DNA of 64,000 nucleotides from positions 98,828,256 through 98,892,255 of the forward strand of contig CM031857.1 in the NCBI GenBank assembly GCA_018697195.1. The letters run 5' to 3'. Under the pieces are notes generated by a model. The model saw only the letters and a list, made by a program, of their open reading frames with translations. It was not told the origin of the DNA and ran no database searches. Origin of the DNA: Certhia americana (taxonomy: Eukaryota > Chordata > Aves > Passeriformes > Certhiidae). A program made the translations under genes and the position numbers. Below are positions 37,501-51,155 of the stretch, piece by piece; within the stretch, counting starts at the first letter, position 1, and the number at the start of each line of letters is the position of its first letter.

Positions 37501-40418
37501 ACCCTTTGAGGATACAAACTGCAGGAAAGCTTTGGGGTGAGAAGAAAAGACCCAGGAAAAAAGTCTCAAGTGCCTAAAGAGTATAGTTACTCTTTGATCC
37601 ACAGAGAAAGATCTTGCTAAGGACTGGATCCTGTTTAAAGGACTGCATAAGTAAGCTGAGACCTTTTTCAAGCTCAATATGGAAGCACTGCAGTGCTATT
37701 ACAGTGCCAGCAGACCACAGTAAGCAAGCAGCATGTGACACTGACTTCACAGAAACCTCTTCTGATGGCAAATGTTAGCTGAGTCTTGATGTACCTGGCA
37801 AGCCCAAGGAGGCAGGTTCTTGCACATTTAGATCTCAAACACTTAAACACAAACTGATAAAGCAGTGACGTGTAGTAGCACCATCAAGGGTACCTCACAC
37901 CCACTGGCAATGCCCTCCTTCAAAGCATGCCTAAATAGACTCAGGCTGAAAGCTAAGGACAGAAGCAGACAGAAGGAGTTTAAGGATCACTTGAACTTGT
38001 AGGGTAAAGCTCCGTGTTCATTCATAGGCCAACAATGCCCTTGTGGTCGAAACGGGATTAAATTGAAGCACATCAGTAAGGAGGGCAGTCCCTTCAGCCA
38101 GCACTGCCAGAGCACGGCAGCATGGCAGAGCTCCCTCCTGCCACCCCACACGGTTAGAGAGAGAGAGTCTCCTCAGCTACAAGGCTAAAGTTAGCTGGTA
38201 ACATGGAAACCTGTTCTCACTACCCACATCCCCAGATGTCAGATTAATTTAAATACATTTAACCATATTCAAAATCTATGCGGTTGCCAGGAAAACAAGT
38301 GCACTAATTTGTGCCTGTGAGAAATTCAACTGACAAATCCAGAAGCAACACAAAAATGATAAACAGGTTAGATAGTGGAAATAATCATGCATTTAGCCTT
38401 GGCTGCAATTTGTCAATACAAGGCTTTTAGCAAGCAAAAAGCATTTGTACAGAGACCTAGAAAATGAAGCACTGCCCAAGAGATCAGCTGCTAGAAGCAA
38501 CACTGCCATCTCATGATTTTATTTCAAGTCTCATGAAATTCAGTACCTTTAACAGGGCTTCAGCTTTTCAACTGTTAAACATGAGCTATAAGTTGCTTAA
38601 AACAAAATACAAGCCCATATTTTCTAGCCTGGATTTTATTTCTGATAAAAAGTCTAAATATATAACCTTTAACTATTGACCAAGAGGCAAAATTGATAAA
38701 CTAAAAGCACAACATACAAAACCAAACTATGTGCTTTTGGGTCATGACTTTCCAACAGCCTGACTTTCTGCACCAGACTGCCATCCTCATGAGCTAGATA
38801 AGCATAGCAGCTCAATTCACAGGCAGATTTGAGAAGCTCTGACCTCTGCTCTAACAGCTCAAGAGTCAACTTTTGGATGTCCAAGGGGAAAAAATCCAAT
38901 GAAACAAAGATAGGAGCCTACACCTTCCTTGGACTACAACTGCCACGAGGGACCAGAACATCCCAGAGCTTGGAAACTTTTTTAGTTCCTTGAAAAAACT
39001 AAACACACCTGATGGACAAACCACCCATAGATCCCCTCTTCCTCACTGACAATTTACTGGCAAAAGGTTACATTACTAGTGTGATGTTGACAAACACGTG
39101 AAGAGTCATTTAAACCTGCGAGCAGCAAGAAGGCCTTTTGCAGCTGAGAAGGATGGAGACACAACCTAGACACCAACTCCTCTCAGCAATGTTTCTTGCC
39201 CCAGCTCCAAGCTCTTCCACCATGCTTCCCTTGGCATGCAAACCCACTGACATGCTTTCTCTGGCCTAGCAGGAGCAGGGAAGAGCCCTGTACTCTCATC
39301 AATTCAAAGCATCCTCTCACTGATACACGCTCAAGGCCTTTCTTGATTTTATTAATTTTATTCCATCTACAATAGCTGGAAGGCTTCTAAGTAGCTTTAA
39401 TGACCTGTGGAATCGAGTCACTCTGGAATGGCTGGAACAGGTTAAGCCTGAGTGCAGATCCAAGGCAAGTAAGGCTCACTGAAGAGCACACAGGGCAGAG
39501 CACCCCAACTCCCCCAGCTGCTGGCCTCCAGCTGGCTTGCAGCTGCAAGCCAGCACCAAAGCTGGCAGATGCACTAGAAGAGCTTTTCTCATCTTCCCTC
39601 TCTGTAACACTTAACAAGGAGAGATTTTCTGGACTATTGTGTGTTTAAAGGAGCAAACTAGAACAGCTGGGCTTGTGAATTTTTTCCCTTGCAGAGGAAC
39701 ACCAGTAGAGGCCACCACAAACCCAAGTGAGCAGGCTTTCAGTCACATAGACAGGTGTGTGGGTTCACCCACACCAAGGGGAAACGGGACTGGAGACAGG
39801 ATCAGGGCTTCAATTATGTCTTGACCAGTGTTTGAACAAGGCATCAAAGCAAGCTTCATCACTGGCAGCCTTCAGAACCTCTTCATGCATTATTCAGTTT
39901 TGGTTTAACTCCTCTCTTCAGTCTGAAGTTCATTATTATATCAGAAGAGCACAAGTGAAAAAACAGCAAATAATATGACAGTATTTCCTGGGCACATGTA
40001 AAGTGCTGTGGCATTCAGCAAACAGAAATCCCACTGAATCTTCACTAAGAGGCTGGGGTTAAGCTGTCATCCCTACATCCTCTTGCAGTTCACCATAAAG
40101 CCTCATCTACTGATGTTAAATCCCATTTCTCACAAGAGAAACTAATAGAGGCCAGCTGTTTTTCCTCTGTTTTCTCCCCAGTTAAATCATCACCTCAAAC
40201 TCCTGTATATACAAAGGCCTCATCTTTATACCCACTGCCTCCTTAGAACAACTAATGGCTGATGAAAGTAAGCAGAAAACATGCAAGAGGCCACATCTGT
40301 ACCCCCAAACAAGATTCTTTCAATTTAAGAGCTATAATTTGTCACTGGACTAACAAATACAGCTCAAGCCAAGTCTTATTTGAGAGCTTATACACACCAA
40401 CGTAAACTCCACTCTGAA
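34542..40418. other. Unique non-coding sequence
   Basis: About 6 kb with no recognised exon or repeat family. Frames are all at or below 101 codons, have no domain, and often overlap on opposite strands. A GA-rich run lies near 38155-38170. Confidence 0.5.
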
Positions 40419-40444
40419 TTGGATTAAGCTTTTGCTTAATCCAA
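40419..40444. repeat. Perfect 11-bp inverted repeat with TTTT loop
   Basis: TTGGATTAAGC (40419-40429) is the exact reverse complement of GCTTAATCCAA (40434-40444), separated by TTTT. Each arm carries a GGATTA or TAATCC core, the preferred site of bicoid-class (OTX/PITX/CRX) homeodomains, in opposed orientation. Regulatory meaning is inference. Confidence 0.85.
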
Positions 40445-43400
40445 AAGAAGCTTTCATTAAAAAGCCATTTTTATTTCCTGAGCAGAAAGATTTTCAGGCA
40501 ACAACATCTAGAACTTCTGTAGGCAGTCTTCACTGTCCACCTCATTAACACACTTTATAAAGAAACAGTAAAACCACAAATCCTCAAGCCAGGCTCTCTG
40601 GCACTGTTTCTGGATCTTAGATGAGGATGCTTACCTCTCTTTGCCCTTTGCACTCCATAAAAATGACAACAGCAGCTCTAAGCAAGACTGGACTAAAATG
40701 CCCCACTCTGGTTCAAGCAGAAGAATTTCATTGCAGGCATTATGGAGGCTAACCCAGGCATGAAGAGCTGCTCAGGCCTGGGCTGGGTGCACAGTCACAA
40801 ACCCCAGCTACTGCAAAGTAAGCCCACCTTTTCAATTCACCTACAGGCACTGCTTACACTGGATAGGAGAGAATAAGCAAGCATCTGTAAGAAACTACTG
40901 CTCCCAGCTGTTTCTAAGTCATTCTTCTTTGTCGAGTTATGTGTTATTGAGCATTATGGGTCACTAATTAACCATCATAGATTAAGTCCATGTAAATCAA
41001 GGTAAGAGTGATCAACAGGAATAAAGTGTACACACGCTTTTTCCCAACTGCTTATGCTACATATTGGTTACAGAACACACCTGTGAGCTCACAGATATCT
41101 TCACTTTTTGGACTCTGATAGATATCCCTCTGTCACTAAATTGATATAAAGAAAAGAAAGAAGAGCATGGCAAAAGATTTTGATGTCTGAAAGGTTTCTG
41201 TGAAGAGGATCAGAGTGTAACATCCTCCCTATTCACCCAGGACAGACAGTACAGTTGGCTTGAAATGATGATAAAAAGATTTAGATTTCTTTTAAATTTT
41301 AAATTCCTGGTTATTAGGAAAGTGTGAGGAGGTGGTGATTGATGGAAGAGGAATAAAAGAAAAAACAAAGACAAATGCCCAGGTCAGGTGTAAGGAGCAA
41401 AACAGGTCACCTAGAGGTGCTCATTCTGTAAGTCCCTGAAGGTTTTCCAGAAGGAGTGACACAAATGTGAGCTGGAATTGCACAGAGACTGCAAGGAGCT
41501 GGGGGAGAGCCAAGGGGATGACAGATAGCAGTGTGTTTTCTCATCGTGACATGATTACCAGATTTAGTTAACCTTTTTTTGGTTTATTAGTTCTTTCATC
41601 AACAGCCATGTATCTATTAGAGAGCTGACAGGAGATCAGCACTTAAAGGAAATGCACTCACCAGTTGTCAAGGGCAATCTTAGACATTTTCAAATGTCTG
41701 AAGAGAGGAGGAGAAGCTCTTAGCCTCAACAATTCACCCCTGTCCCATCTCATGACTTGAACTACCACCTTGACAACACCTCCCACCTTTCAAAGCAAAG
41801 CAAAGACCCATTCCAAGGCATTTGACAGGGTTTTATGAAGAGCGACATTGCAATTTCCTTTTTGATTCAAAGAGTCAGAGGGAATTAAGTTTTTATCCAC
41901 CCATTTCAGCTAGCCAGTTACCTTTTACAGGATGGTACATGACAGAAAAGGGTAATTCCTTTGGAATTTTGTTTTTCAGCAGTAAAGTACTGTATTTTGA
42001 AAGCAGAACAATTACTTCTCATCAGGTCAGTAAAGTAAGGTTGATCATGCTGGAGTTTTTATTGATTCAAAAATAGTACAACTAAGCTCTTTTTTTCCTG
42101 TTCTATGCTCATATATGCTAATCCTTTAAAATGAAATCTTGTAGAAGTTAGTTTTCTTTGTTTAACTATGAAGTTAAAGAAATGGTACTGTAATGCTTTG
42201 GATAATGCATAACAGCTTTTGACCACAGATTTTTGGCATCTCTGTTCTTAAAGTTGTCACAGAAAGCAATAGAAAATACATAAAAAAGACCAGGAATTTC
42301 TGAAAATCTTTTATAGTTTATTAGTGACCAGATCTTTCCAGTATCTCCTAAGACTTATGCAATTGTTTCCACACATTGGTATTGGCTGCACTCCACAAAT
42401 GTAACTATTCAACATACATATTTTCTCTGTTTGGTTATCAGTTTCTTAAAAGCAATTTTTCTATTCAGGACAAGTCAAGTTATGAACCTATAATACTATA
42501 ACCTTAACCACATAACAGTGGCAAATTTCAATGACAGTTGCCTAAAACCCAACAGATATATTTCAGACACACACCCAGTCTCGATGGTTCAAAACACTCA
42601 GTAACACTCATCTGAATGTCAGAAAACACTTCAATGAGTGTCTGTGGAAACACTTCAAAAATACACAAATCTTTTAATCCAGTAACAAGGAATAATAATT
42701 TCAAATATTTTGTGTGTCTATGAAATCAGTTACATCACACAATTCATACATGGAAGTAGTTGAAGAGCTGGGCAATTCTGTGGTGACACAGAGGATGGAG
42801 GTGCAGCATGCTCCCTGGTTTTCCCCCGATTAGGTAGCTGATGTGCCTAATTAGAGACTGGTGGCACTGACAACTTTGATGTAGATCCTTTATGTGACTG
42901 AGCAGGGAGAACAAGCTCCCAGCTACCAATCAGCACTGTAGTAGACATCCTGTTTATTTCTGTTTTCTTTTTCTGTTTAATTGAAATACAAGAGTCACTG
43001 ATTATTCCAAGTGGCAGAACTTTTCTTTTAAAGTTAGCTTAGACACAATAGTTTTTCAAGCTGGGGAAAATTCCTAACACTGGCTGTATTCTGGCTTCTT
43101 AAATAGTGACCTGATCCTTGAGCAGAGGCAGTCACAGGTAAAGCAATTACTTTGACTAGCTAATGTATAGAAAAATTATTAAAATTCCATCAACCCTTTA
43201 AAATAAATGCTTGCTATTTCAAGGTGAAAACGGAAAATTATCTTGTGTTGACTGATGCCATTTCCATCATCCCTCTATGGTTGCCTAGTTTCAGCATTAT
43301 GCAGTGATCATGTGAATGAATACTCATAAAATGGCCTGACTCATTACATAATGCTTAAACAACAAGCACTCAGACTAAATCTTCCAATTATGAAGTATTT

Positions 43401-43880
43401 GAAGGTGTTGGCCATCAACAAAAAATAGTAACAAGCTCTAAGTCTGTATGATAAGGGGGAAGGAAACACCAAATGTGTATTAAATGAGAGATGAAACGTG
43501 ACCTCATTGCAGAGTCTGTACCTCACAGCAGGACATTGCAAAAACTTATGTATGATATATGGCTACAAGGTCACATAAAGCTATTAGGAGTTATAGGAAC
43601 AATTTCCCACCGATAGTTAGCATCTTTTTGGCCTAGAGGGTGGTGACAAATCACAGAATTAAGTTTCCCTGTGAAGTTTGACAGCAGTTTGAAAGACCAG
43701 TTGTCTGACAGGACCGTCTCAAGTAACTGATAATAAACCTACAAAGTCTTTTTCATGCCAGGGATTTCTCTCCCACAATTGTGTGTCCATGTTTCACCGG
43801 AGGGGATGCAGGAGAAATGGGGAAGGAAACAGGACCGTACACACCTCATAAAGGTGTCTTATGAACTGTGCAAATTAAGC
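40445..43880. other. Unique non-coding sequence
   Basis: AT-rich with no recognised exon or repeat family. Inverted ATTAGG/CCTAAT cores lie near 42830-42855. Confidence 0.5.
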
Positions 43881-44300
43881 CAGAGTCATTTGAAAGAGGC
43901 CTTCGGAGGTGATTAAGTCCAATCTCTTTTTTACGAAAGGTTTTTAAGTTAGACTAGGTTGCCAGGCCTTGACTAGTTGAGTTTTGAAAACATCCAAGAT
44001 CAAAGTTTCCATAACCTGAGTGGCTTCCAACACTTAACCACTCTCACTACAGTTTTTACTCCTTATGTACAATAAAAAAAAATTCTTTTATTGCCACAAG
44101 TGACAACTATGCCCTGTCCTTGTGATATACACATATAAGAAGTGTTTACCTCCACTTTCTCATACATGTCCATTATGGTTTGGGGATTAGACCAGCCCCT
44201 CAACCCCAGCCTTCCTCCTTCCCTCTGACTCCTTTCTCATATGCTCCAGTCCCCTAAATATGTCACTGGATTTCTGCTGGATTTCCTCTCTCTGATCTCT
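43881..44300 (-). mobile_element. CR1 LINE fragment, very old
   Basis: Complementary CR1 landmarks are still legible in order on the plus strand: GAGGTGATTAAGTCCAA, then GTTGAGTTTTGAAAACATCC, CTTCCAACACTTAACCACTC, and near the truncation ATGCTCCAGTCCCCTAAATATG. Intervening bases are strongly diverged. The element runs right to left. Its divergence is greater than that of the other CR1 copies, so it is probably one of the oldest insertions here. Confidence 0.75.
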
Positions 44301-45229
44301 CAATAAAGCAGTTACAAAGAAGTGACAGATCAAGGAGCAAAAGTCATTATTAATCTGCTTTGAACATTTTAGTGGTTTTCACACTGACAGAAAACAGAGA
44401 AGCACCAGCGAATTCTTCTCTGAACAAGCAGGGATCATAACAAAGTACCCCAAAAGGTGTGCTCTTCTTTTCCTGCAACAGTGAGGTTTGTCACTTTGGA
44501 CAGTTTCATTGACCTCTCGCTAAGAGCAACCACACTTGTCAAAAGTCTTCTACCATAACAGAGAAAAAAAAAAATCTAATTGCACTGTGAAAACAACCAA
44601 GAGCCTTCAAGACAGCATTTGGATAAAAACCAAACTTGCTGGACATGAAGAGTTGATTTCTTTTTATTATGAGCTGTAAGAGATACATAGCAAGTTCAAC
44701 AGGAATTCACATAAAATATTCCAGCAAATTTAATATATCCATTTCATGGTAAGACAGAAGGATTACAGTACTACACAAAAACTCTGACCATGTAGAAGAG
44801 AATTTTATATGCGTATATATGTGCCAGTGCATATATGTGCACTAAGCATTTTCAAAGGCTTAGAAGAGGGAAAACCCAAAGACTGTGTTCTGATTGATTT
44901 TACAGGAGTAGTAATCTCTTGCAAATAAATACAATTTAACTGTCCAAGTCCCCACTCAGCTCCATAAAACCATGTGAGAAACAGCATTCTGCCTCCCTCC
45001 CAATAAACAAAACATGATCTTCCACACTGGTGTAGAATTCTTTCATCTCAAAAAAAAAAATTCTGAGAAAGTGCTTCTCTTCACATGAACCACCTCCCTA
45101 TCAGGAGTCTGCAAAAAGCACGAGGCTTCAAATTGACCTACATCAAATGAAAACCATGTAGTAGTCATTTATAGTTTAAGAGTAAAATGCTTTTGAGTGA
45201 TTTACTTAGTAAGTGCATTTTAATGATTT

Positions 45230-45252
45230 TAAGTTAGCAGTGTGCTAACTTA
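45230..45252. repeat. Perfect 10-bp inverted repeat, 3-nt loop
   Basis: TAAGTTAGCA and TGCTAACTTA are exact reverse complements around GTG. It is a short potential hairpin with no known role. Confidence 0.8.
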
Positions 45253-45293
45253 GATAAAATTAAGATGGCAAAGAGAACACACAAGAGTGTATA

Positions 45294-45320
45294 ATGCTAA
45301 AGATAATGATGCTAAAGATA
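45294..45320. repeat. Spaced direct repeat of 12 bp
   Basis: ATGCTAAAGATA occurs twice with ATG between the copies, giving a 15-bp period. It is a small duplication. Confidence 0.8.
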
Positions 45321-46335
45321 TCATAGTCAATGCACTTATGTGGTATTGAGGCAGAGGGAAAATGCCTTTAAGACAGAAATAAGTTTCATAGGAGTAGAAA
45401 GGTTGACAAGAGATTACAGAGCACTGTAATATGTGTCCAGAGAGGAATTCAAATATGCAGCTTCCACTATCTACTGCCTGATTGGCTTGGCACATGAGGG
45501 TACTAAGCAAACGCCTCTGCTTCCACTTCATGGGTTTCCACTTCAACTCCCCGTCGTCCCAATGGCACAACCAATAAACAGTTAGGTGGCTTCCTCTTTG
45601 CTGGAACTGGATGAGGTATTTTTCTAAGTAATTTTACAAAGCAGAATAAAACATAGAGGGTCTTAAGTTAAGACTACAGATAATTACAGCAAGTTCTTCT
45701 CTGCATCCCAAGCAAAAAGGAGGAATAATGTACAATAATTCAGGTCAGGTGACCAACAGCAAGTTATCATTACCCACACTTCCCATAGTCTCTCCGTCTA
45801 ACATTTAGCACCTGATGGAAACATCACTTTCTTGAGTGTACTATCCCCAGAACTGCTAAAGCAGCAAAGTGGTAACAGCTTGCACCAGCTGGTTCTAGCA
45901 ACAATGCAGATAGAAATTGCTGGGGGGAGATGGGACAAAAGGTATTCTCAACCAGTCAGCTGAGAACTGAAGAAGGAAACCAAGTCCAACAACTTTCTGT
46001 AAAAGACACTGTACCTTAGAAAACACAGAAAGTTTATACCTCCATAGCACAGATAGCTGTAAGTGTTCAAGTCCTTTGCTCAAATTTCATGAATAAATGA
46101 TACTTCCCTCTTGTAATGATTCACCACCAAATTAATATGGATTGATCATTATTAATGAAAAACAAAGTAGACTGATCCTCTTAGAAACCACAAAAGATAA
46201 AACAGGTACAGCCTTAACACCTTCACTCAGAGAAGATGCAAGAGGCAAAGACACTACCAGTGAAAAGGTCAAAAGCTGAGCAGAGATAAAGATGGAGGGA
46301 GCCTTTTGGCCACAATTGCATTTCTCCTCCTTTCA

Positions 46336-46361
46336 CTTATTACTCAGAAATAAGTAATAAG
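46336..46361. repeat. Perfect 9-bp inverted repeat, 8-nt loop
   Basis: CTTATTACT and AGTAATAAG are exact reverse complements separated by CAGAAATA. It is AT-rich and of the size expected occasionally by chance. Confidence 0.75.
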
Positions 46362-47764
46362 CCAAGATCTAAGCCTGCAAGGGAAAAGAAATTCTTTCAG
46401 TTTATTATTGTAAGTCTTGAAAATGGAACTCTGCTGCGTCTGAGCATCACTGAGATCTATGCCAGATCAGTAATTATCTTTGCACATGCTCCCCTCTGAA
46501 AAAAGGCCTTACTAATCAAAACACATCCAAGCGAAATTCTGTGATGAAAAAAAAATCTCATTTTGCTTTTCCTGAATCAATTTCTGGCTCTCCCAGACAG
46601 TGAAAGTCCTTTTTCCTAGTTTTATTTTAAGAGTACTGAAACAGATTACAAAAATGTTCCTCAAGTGCAGGACAGGGAAGCTGCCGGTACACATGGGCAA
46701 AAGTTCAATTTTTTCATTTTTCTCAATTTCTACAACTGCCAAAAGATATGCAATTTAAACTTCTACTACAGTTTATTGCTATAATTACACAATCTGTATC
46801 TTCAGCTTATGTAATAATTACATGCTTGGTAAGCAGATGCAAAGACTAACACATGAGCTGTAGGATGTCAGACTTTGGGCAAGTGGCAAAAGAAGGGGAA
46901 GAAACATATCAGGATACAGAGTATTGCCATAAATCATTTTCACAAAGCAGTCACAAAGAAAGCATTTATCTGAAACTGAGTAATTTAGTGCTGTCTGCTT
47001 TACAGCTGCAAATTAAACTCTAGCACAGAAAAGAATGTACTAAACCTGTTCCAAAATGACCAGATGTGCACACTCAAACACCATTCACACCACTCTGGTG
47101 AACAGCTGGAGCCAAGTTTTGACAAGGGCAATGCTGCAGTTTAGTAGTGACAGACAATATCATGTGAATTATAACTGCGTGATATGCTTCAGCCAAAAAC
47201 AAACAAAAAGCTAGGGACACTGCAGGGATCCTTTCAATAGCCAGGGAACACTAATGCTAAATTCAACAGACAAAATCAACACTGACCTCTGAACAGCTGG
47301 GGAGCAAAAGCCCCTAACAATTACTATTTAGATGAAGAGATAAGTGCACTTCTGACACATCTCCCAGTCATCCCCCCTTGCCACTCCTCTTGTCCCATAT
47401 TGTGGTGTAGCCTCAGAGCACATAAACTGATTTCCTTTTTAGTGCAGCTAAACCCAGGCATGTGCTCCAGGAGCACACAAAGCACCCCAACCAGAGTTAA
47501 TTTGACATGACCCTCCAGTAAAATGTTCATCAAGGACACTGGGACCTTATGAACAATGTTTCGCTCTACAGAACCAACCCTAATGAGCCACAGCACTGAG
47601 GACACAGCCACCTCTGGCTGCACCTTCTGGTGTGCACAGCTCTGCCCCAGGCAGACCTGGACCTCCTGCAGGAGAGCCACAGCTCCCACCACCCCAGAAA
47701 GAGATGAGGGTTTCCACTGCAGGGCTGCAACAAGCTGTAGTATGTCTCCATTTTGACTAAAAAT

Positions 47765-48224
47765 ATCATAAGATCATAGAATGGTTTGGGTTGGAAGGGA
47801 CCTTAAAGGTCAATTAGTTCCAACCCCACTACTCTGGAGAGGGACACCTTCCACTAGTCAAGGTTGCTCAGAGCTCCACTCTGGCCTTAAACACTTCCAG
47901 AGATGGGGCATCCACAATTTCTCTGGGCAACCTGTTCCAGTGCCTCACCACCCTCATGATAAAGAATTTTTTCTAATATCTAATCTAAACCTGCTCTCAG
48001 TTTGAAGCCATTTCCCCCTGTCCTGTCACTACATGCTCTTGTAAAAAGTCTCTCTCCATCTTTCTTGTAGGCTCACTTCAGGTACTGGAAGGCCACAATT
48101 AGGTCACCCCAAAGCCTACTTGTTACCAGGCTGAACAAATCCAATTCTGTCAGCCTTTCTTCACAGCAGAGGTACTCCATCTCTCTGATCAACTTGGTGG
48201 CCCTTATACCTGAATAAACTCTCC
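47765..48224 (-). mobile_element. CR1 LINE fragment, 3' region, well preserved
   Basis: On the plus strand it begins with the diagnostic complement of the CR1 tail, 8-bp ATCATA(A/G)A-type repeats followed by ATGGTTTGGGTTGGAAGG, and continues through the GACACCTTCCACTAG, GGGCATCCACAATTTCTCTG and CCTGTCCTGTCACTACATG blocks to GGTGGCCCTTATACCTG. The 3' end is at 47765 and the 5' part is missing. No reverse-transcriptase coding remains. It is close to the family of the plus-strand copy at 62136. Confidence 0.95.
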
Positions 48225-50712
48225 AGAGAATCTCAGAATCTGTGCTACAGCCTATTCAACACCACCATTTCAGCATCACTTGATTACTTGTTCATCAAGT
48301 CTCCTCTGCCAAACCAAAACACAGTTTAAAGGGAGAGCTACAGAAACTAATTCAAATCAACAAAAGCACCAGATCCAAAGGCCAGAGTGAAATGAGTCAT
48401 GATAACTTGACTCCCTTGTGATATAATTTTCACCTCCTGATTTTTGCACATGCACCATTTCCTTGGCACAGATACTACTCTGAACCCTGATCAGCTATTC
48501 AAGCACAGCTGGGGAGCTATGGTGGGTGGAGAGGATGTGCCATAAAAGCAAATCAAAAACTAAACAAAATACTTTCTTTAGCTTTCTTCATATGCAAAAC
48601 TACCTCTGAAACTTTGAAAACCTATGCTGAGGTATATGCAGATTTATTGCCTACATGATTATTGTGTGCAGCATATACTCAAGGAGCTTATGCTCTTGGT
48701 TAGGTTTCAAAGAAAGACAAATCAGATTAGCAGCAGTCACTAGCTAAGCACCCAGAATTAGAGACTACTGAAATGACTTTTTGTTTTGAAACTCTCACTT
48801 TTCTGCTCATTTTATTTATTTGCTAGCCCAGTTACTTAGAGAGAGTAATTCAGATTTGGGAAAAAATTCCAACCGTAGCCACCACCTTCACCCATGGGGC
48901 CAGGAAGTGATTCCCAGAGCTGGCCCTGCACACCCCCTGCCAGAATTAGTACACCAGACAGCCCAAGCACAAGTGCTCTAACCTCCCCAACCCTGCAGGA
49001 TTCCTCAGGATGCTGCTGAAGGCAGCCAGGTGAGCCATTGTGCCCTGCACCTACCCTCACTGCAGAGAGAGGGACAAGTAGGAGCTCCCCAGACCTCCCA
49101 CCTCCTCAGAAGGGCTCCCCACCTCTCCAGCTTTCCCTCAGATGTGCACCTTTTCACAAAAACTTGTGCCAAAACAAGTGTGGATTGCTGGCAGCATGTG
49201 GGAGATCAAGTTTAAAATACAACATACACACGGTCAAGAGTGATCAGATGCAACTATTTCTGCTTACTAGCTACACATGAGCTGGCAGATTTGGTACTTT
49301 GTTGTTGTTTTACTTAACTGCTAAATATTGAAGGTGTTGGGAGTGCATTAAAATGATGGGCTCTTCATTCAAACCAACTACAACTTTAAAATGATTTATT
49401 ATTTAACCTCCATCTTTTAATAAATTAAAAAACTTTGATTATGCATCTTCTGAAAATAGACCTGCATATTCTATGCATGACAAAACCACGTGCAAAGTTA
49501 CCATAAAAGCTATCTATAGCTTAGTCAACGTGTTTTAAGTGGTCACTGGAGATTCAACTGAAAAATAAACTTGCAAAGCAATAGCAGCAGACTTGCAAAG
49601 GGAACAGTCACTGCTGAGGTCTCAGTACCCATGCACTTTCAGAAAAGGGGAGGTGACTTCAAACCAACTCTAACCTGATCCCATGAACTGAGCAACCCTC
49701 AATGGTGGGAACTTCCCAAGTGCCCTCCTGGAGGGCAAATTTCAGGCCATTTTCATCCAAAAGGAAACCAGGTCATGGACTCCAGGACTGCTCTGAGATT
49801 TGAACCAAAGCACAGTGCAGAAGGATATATGAGATTTGCTCCAGATCCTCATTCCTGGGTCAAAAATAAAATGCAAATGCAGAAAACACCCGCCATCTGT
49901 TATGGCCATTTACTTGACTATGGATTTCCCTTTGCTCTCTACAGTGAAAATATCTGAGCTTATACATTCCTCTGGTACAATTTTTACTGTGAAATAATTT
50001 TGCCTGCAGTTCAAAAGAATTACAAGAATTCCGTTCAGCTTCACAGCTCTCAGTTTTCAGCTTTGTCTGGTGACTCCAGCTTCCATGAGTTTAGCCCAGC
50101 TGGGGAGCACAGAGGGCCACCTCCTCATTATTGCCCTCTCTCATTAAAGGGCTGGCTTATTTGCACACTTGTTCACAATTCCTTCCTCTTTGGAGTGCAC
50201 TACTGGATGCAGCTACTGCAAGGCAGTTGATTTTAGGAACATATCCTCATTTAAATCTGAAATTTTCTCTGTAGGTAGGCTGAAATGACACATTGCATTA
50301 AATGTACCAGACAAACATTTTTCCAGCTGAGTAAAAATAGTACCTTAATGGTGATTTGCAATCAATCACACTGTTTGACCAAAGTAAAACAGGGTACCAG
50401 GGGGTCAGAAGGGGCTCTCCACCTACCAGTTTATCAATAAGCTTACCAACAGTACGATAGTACTTTTCCTCATGGGTAACTGTCTTCCAGGTCATCAGAT
50501 AAATACTTTCACAGATTTCTTTCAAGAAAAATAATCCTTTGAGCTTGACAGTTCCAATTATTTATCCTTCAGGAAATTAGGGAAAAGAAAAGCAGTACAA
50601 ACAATAATATTTAATAAAATACTGTTTTAAGATGTACCTGACTTAGCTGCTACGCTCAATAATAACCTATATTCCTCACCACAACACATGTTCAACTGCA
50701 TACTCAAAAGAA
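48225..50712. other. Unique non-coding sequence
   Basis: No exon that I can defend and no repeat family recognised. A GC-richer patch at 48880-49140 contains an acceptor-like and donor-like pair bounding 31 bases (48999-49029), discussed under findings. Confidence 0.5.
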
Positions 50713-51155
50713 GAATCCCAGAATCACAGCGTCAGTTAGGTTGAAAAAGACCTCTGAGATGACAGAGTTTGACCCATGAACACCAACCTGCTAACCAGCC
50801 CATGGCACTGAATGCCATGTCCAGTCTTTCCTTAAACACCTCCAGGGATGGTGACTCCACCACTCTCCATGAGCAATCCATTCCAATGCCTAACAAATCT
50901 TTCCACAAAGAAATTCCTCCTGATGTCCAGCTTGAACCTCCACTGGCACAGTCTGAGGCTATGACCTCTCATCCTGGCTGCCAGGGAGAAGAGGCCAACC
51001 CTCACCTGGCTACAGCCTCCTTTAGGTGGTTGTAGAGAGCAGTAAGGTCTACCCTGAGCCTCCCTTTCTCCAGGCTAAACACCCCCAGCCCCCTCAATCA
51101 CTCCTCATATGACTCACTCTCTAGAGCCTTCACATCAGCTTCAGTGCCCTTCCCT
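50713..51155 (-). mobile_element. CR1 LINE fragment, 3' region
   Basis: The plus strand shows a complementary CR1 tail (GAATCCCAGAATCACAG) followed by the TTTGACCCATGAACACCAAC, CCAGTCTTTCCTTAAACACC and GGGAGAAGAGGCCAACCC blocks, ending at CTTCAGTGCCCTTCC. The subfamily differs from the copies at 33742 and 47765, most visibly in the stretch after the tail. It is moderately diverged and truncated at its 5' side. The frame at 50769-51035 is the complement of this element. Confidence 0.9.

Larger units (their letters stand above)
44301..47764. other. Unique non-coding sequence
   Basis: No exon or repeat family recognised. It contains the inverted repeats at 45230-45252 and 46336-46361, a spaced 12-bp repeat at 45294-45320, and homeodomain-like cores around 46130-46160. 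The frame at 47324-47692 (122 codons) lies next to a CR1 and shows no domain. Confidence 0.5.
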
